The notes below the pieces were generated by a model. It made no database searches, was not told the origin of the DNA, and worked only from the letters and a program-made list of their open reading frames with translations. The translations under genes and the position numbers were made by a program. A DNA stretch of 8,323 nucleotides from JAVBLV01 sp031553195 (GTDB lineage Bacteria; Bacteroidota; Bacteroidia; Bacteroidales; P3): assembly GCA_031553195.1 (NCBI GenBank), contig JAVBLV010000024.1:1-8323 (forward strand), in the 5' to 3' direction. Within the stretch, counting starts at the first letter, position 1. Every line of letters begins with the position of its first letter. This document shows, piece by piece, positions 6,659 to 8,323 of the stretch.

Positions 6659-7657
6659 ATGAAAAAGAAATTGCATTTCCTGTTTTTACTGCCATTAGTA
6701 ATCCCTTTTTTCATTTCCTGCACAATGGATAACCCTACCGGACAAAGAGGTTCGTCGGGAAAAACGCTTGAACTCCTTGTAGCGGCAGATAAAGACGTTT
6801 TCCGGGGCGAAATTGAAGAAGAGGTAGATTCCATTTTTTCGCAACCTATTAATGGCTTGAATCAAAGAGAATCGGTAATGGATGTCGTTTATATCCCTCA
6901 ATCGTCTTTGAATAATACAGAGATGTTCAGGGTTCACAGGAATATTCTTATCATCGATAAGAAACCTGAAAACGATAATAAGGTGTATATTCATCGTAAC
7001 CATTGGTCTTATCCTCAGATTGTATTTGAATTCGCCGTAACCGATAATAAGCATTTTCTGGAAATGTTGCCGAAATATTACCCACAAATGATGGAATTGA
7101 TTTATCAAACGGAGCGCATTCGTCTTAACAAGTCCTTTAAATCAATGGAAAATACAAGTATCACAAAACAATTGAAAGAAAATTTCGGGTTTTGGGTTAC
7201 TGTAACTTCCGAATTTAAAATGGCGACCTTAAATAAAGAATTTGCATGGATGCGAAAAGAAACCAAATACTCTAGTCAGGGAATCATTGTTTACACAATG
7301 CCCTATAGGGATTCCAGCATTTTTCAACAGGAAAACATTCTTGCTTTGAGAGATAAAATAACAAAACAATATATCCCTGGTCCGGCCGATGGTTCTTATA
7401 TGACTTCGGAGAAGCGAGCCGATTTTTTCACGAAAAAAGTTTCTTTGAATGGATATGAAGCTATGGAAACAAGAGGGCTATGGAGATTGATCGGAGATTT
7501 TATGGGAGGTCCTTTCGTCAACTATGTTTTATTAGATAAAAAGAACTCCCGGATCATCATGATTGATGGTTACGTTTATTCACCTCATCCCCGAAAGCCT
7601 AAACGAGATCTTCTTATGCAACTTGAATCGGTTGCCTATTCTCTAACATTTTTGTAA
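6659..7657 (+). CDS. DUF4837 family lipoprotein
   Basis: The product is 332 residues and resembles the Bacteroidetes DUF4837 family, whose function is unknown. A lipoprotein-type signal peptide is visible: MKKK, a hydrophobic stretch (5-19), then Cys21 in FISC. The lipobox is loose because Phe instead of Leu stands at -3, which is tolerated in this phylum. The residues after Cys (TMDNP) lack the acidic run of Bacteroides surface-export signals, so periplasmic anchoring seems more likely than surface exposure. Family-like segments include RNHWSYPQIVFEF (113-125) and the strongly conserved TRGLWRLIGDFMGGPFVNY (271-289), then a C-terminal IDGYVYSP (302-309) and QLESVAYSL (321-329). The gene has its own 187-base upstream region and no functional partner beside it. 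The ATG at 6659 gives the correct signal peptide. Confidence 0.9.
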   Translation: MKKKLHFLFLLPLVIPFFISCTMDNPTGQRGSSGKTLELLVAADKDVFRGEIEEEVDSIFSQPINGLNQRESVMDVVYIPQSSLNNTEMFRVHRNILIIDKKPENDNKVYIHRNHWSYPQIVFEFAVTDNKHFLEMLPKYYPQMMELIYQTERIRLNKSFKSMENTSITKQLKENFGFWVTVTSEFKMATLNKEFAWMRKETKYSSQGIIVYTMPYRDSSIFQQENILALRDKITKQYIPGPADGSYMTSEKRADFFTKKVSLNGYEAMETRGLWRLIGDFMGGPFVNYVLLDKKNSRIIMIDGYVYSPHPRKPKRDLLMQLESVAYSLTFL

Positions 7658-7798
7658 TTCGGCGCGTTGTTCTTTCACTAAAACTTACGACGAGCGCTTC
7701 TTTTTTTGTTGAAAATAGGTAAGCCGTCTTTTTTAACCGCCAACTTCACAAAAGGGATGTAACTGTTGAGTTAAGAGTGTCTCTAATTTGCGAACGGG
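7658..7798. other. Convergent intergenic region with an unusual short open frame
   Basis: No clear rho-independent terminator is seen between the convergent lipoprotein and exonuclease genes. On the minus strand (about 7766-7678) a short open frame ends LAVKKDGLPIFNKKRSARRKF before a TAG. It has possible GTG or TTG starts but no ATG. Its basic tail looks protein-like, but it could be a decayed gene end or chance. Confidence 0.25.
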
Positions 7799-8194
7799 TT
7801 ATTCGGACTCTTTATCTTTTGCCAAGACTTTCAGAGCAACTACTGCACAAGCCTCTGCATCGGCTAAGGCATGATGGTGATTTTTAAAATTGAAGCCACA
7901 GTGAGCGGCAACCGTATGCAATTGATGATTAGGTAATCCGATTTTCTTAAATTTCCTCCGGGCTGCCCGGCAGGTACAATAGAATTTATAATCAGGATAA
8001 TCCATGCAATAAATCCGAAAAGCCGCTTTTAAACAGCCCTCGTCAAAAGGACTGTTATGCGCGACCAAAGGCAATCCCTGTATCTTTTCTTCAATCTGCT
8101 TCCAAACATAAGGGAAAACGGGCGCCGAATCCGTATCCTTTTGCGTCAGCCCATGAACCCGGGTATTCCAATAAGCGTAGTAATTATACTTCAT
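7799..8194 (-). pseudogene. 5'-truncated DEDDh-type 3'-5' exonuclease
   Basis: The 131-residue frame matches the middle and end of the DnaQ/RNase T-like exonuclease family of Bacteroidales, whose members usually have about 165-180 residues. Present are YYAYWNTRVHGLT (5-17), motif II in LVAHNSPFDEGCL (43-55, Asp51), LPNHQLHTVAAHCG (87-100), and motif III HHALADAEAC (107-116) with general-base His107 and Asp112. The N-terminal 35-45 residues with motif I (DFETx), which supplies two catalytic acidic residues, are missing. The ATG at 8194 seems to be a chance internal start. Skipping base 8189 restores RPHEYNYYAYWNTR, matching the family's IRPxxNYY segment, so homology seems to extend to about 8201 in a shifted frame. 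The encoded fragment should be catalytically dead. An intact protein with a non-standard N-terminus is less likely. Confidence 0.75.
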
Positions 8195-8199
8195 GCGGT

Positions 8200-8323
8200 C
8201 TATTTTTGTGAGTTGTCAATATCAAAGAATTGAAATTTAAGATTCAAAAGACTGATCAATTCGTTTTGATATTTATCGTTTATAATTGCAAAAAAATCTT
8301 TTATTGTTTGATGAAAGTCTTTG
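8200..8323 (-). CDS. C-terminal end of an unidentified gene entering from the right edge (partial)
   Basis: From the window edge the minus strand is open for 40 codons, starting KDFHQTIKDFFAIINDKYQN and ending in NSQK before a TAG at 8202-8200. The composition (Phe, Ile, Asn, Lys and Asp rich, probably helical) is compatible with a real protein end, but no family is recognisable. It does not resemble the missing N-terminus of the exonuclease. Its stop codon lies five bases before the ATG of the truncated exonuclease and overlaps the apparent homology edge at 8201, so the two could share a transcript. That arrangement also suggests a rearrangement junction. Confidence 0.5.
   Translation of the reverse strand, partial: KDFHQTIKDFFAIINDKYQNELISLLNLKFQFFDIDNSQK

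Overview
The window is AT-rich DNA from a member of the Bacteroidetes, most likely Bacteroidales. This rests on three things. Several upstream regions carry the phylum-specific -7 promoter element TAnnTTTG. Start codons have A-rich leaders and mostly no Shine-Dalgarno sequence. Several products (butyrate kinase, a DUF4837 lipoprotein, a BadF/BadG-type sugar kinase of about 280 residues) are of kinds I know from that order. The genus cannot be fixed from the sequence.

Layout, left to right. Positions 1-71 may hold the first codons of a gene running off the left edge on the minus strand. Positions 105-360 are a non-coding interspersed element with a strong hairpin and long-range inverted arms. 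A 24-bp perfect hairpin (431-480) follows, then tRNA-Phe(GAA) on the minus strand (482-554) with a clear promoter at 573-603. After about 390 bases without a convincing gene comes a small protein with a very acidic tail (944-1366, +). It converges, through a shared terminator (1404-1440), on butyrate kinase (1465-2544, -).

A divergent promoter region (2545-2865) separates butyrate kinase from a LytS-type membrane histidine kinase (2866-3927, +). The phospho-acceptor histidine of this protein appears to be replaced by arginine. NAD kinase (4024-4905, +), a BadF/BadG-type kinase (5115-5957, +) and a NimA/pyridoxamine-phosphate-oxidase-like flavoprotein (6007-6471, +) follow. Next is a DUF4837 lipoprotein (6659-7657, +). 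The right end holds a 5'-truncated DEDDh exonuclease (7799-8194, -), just downstream of the C-terminal end of an unrelated gene that enters from the right edge (8200-8323, -).

Most genes are independent housekeeping or metabolic units: NADP synthesis, acyl-phosphate/ATP metabolism, probable cell-wall amino-sugar salvage, and a flavin-binding protein. I see no obvious multi-gene defence or mobile system. The most unusual points are the kinase with a lost histidine, the exonuclease that has lost catalytic motif I at an apparent rearrangement junction, and the repeat element beside the tRNA gene. Together the two damaged genes hint at some gene decay in this genome, which is an inference.
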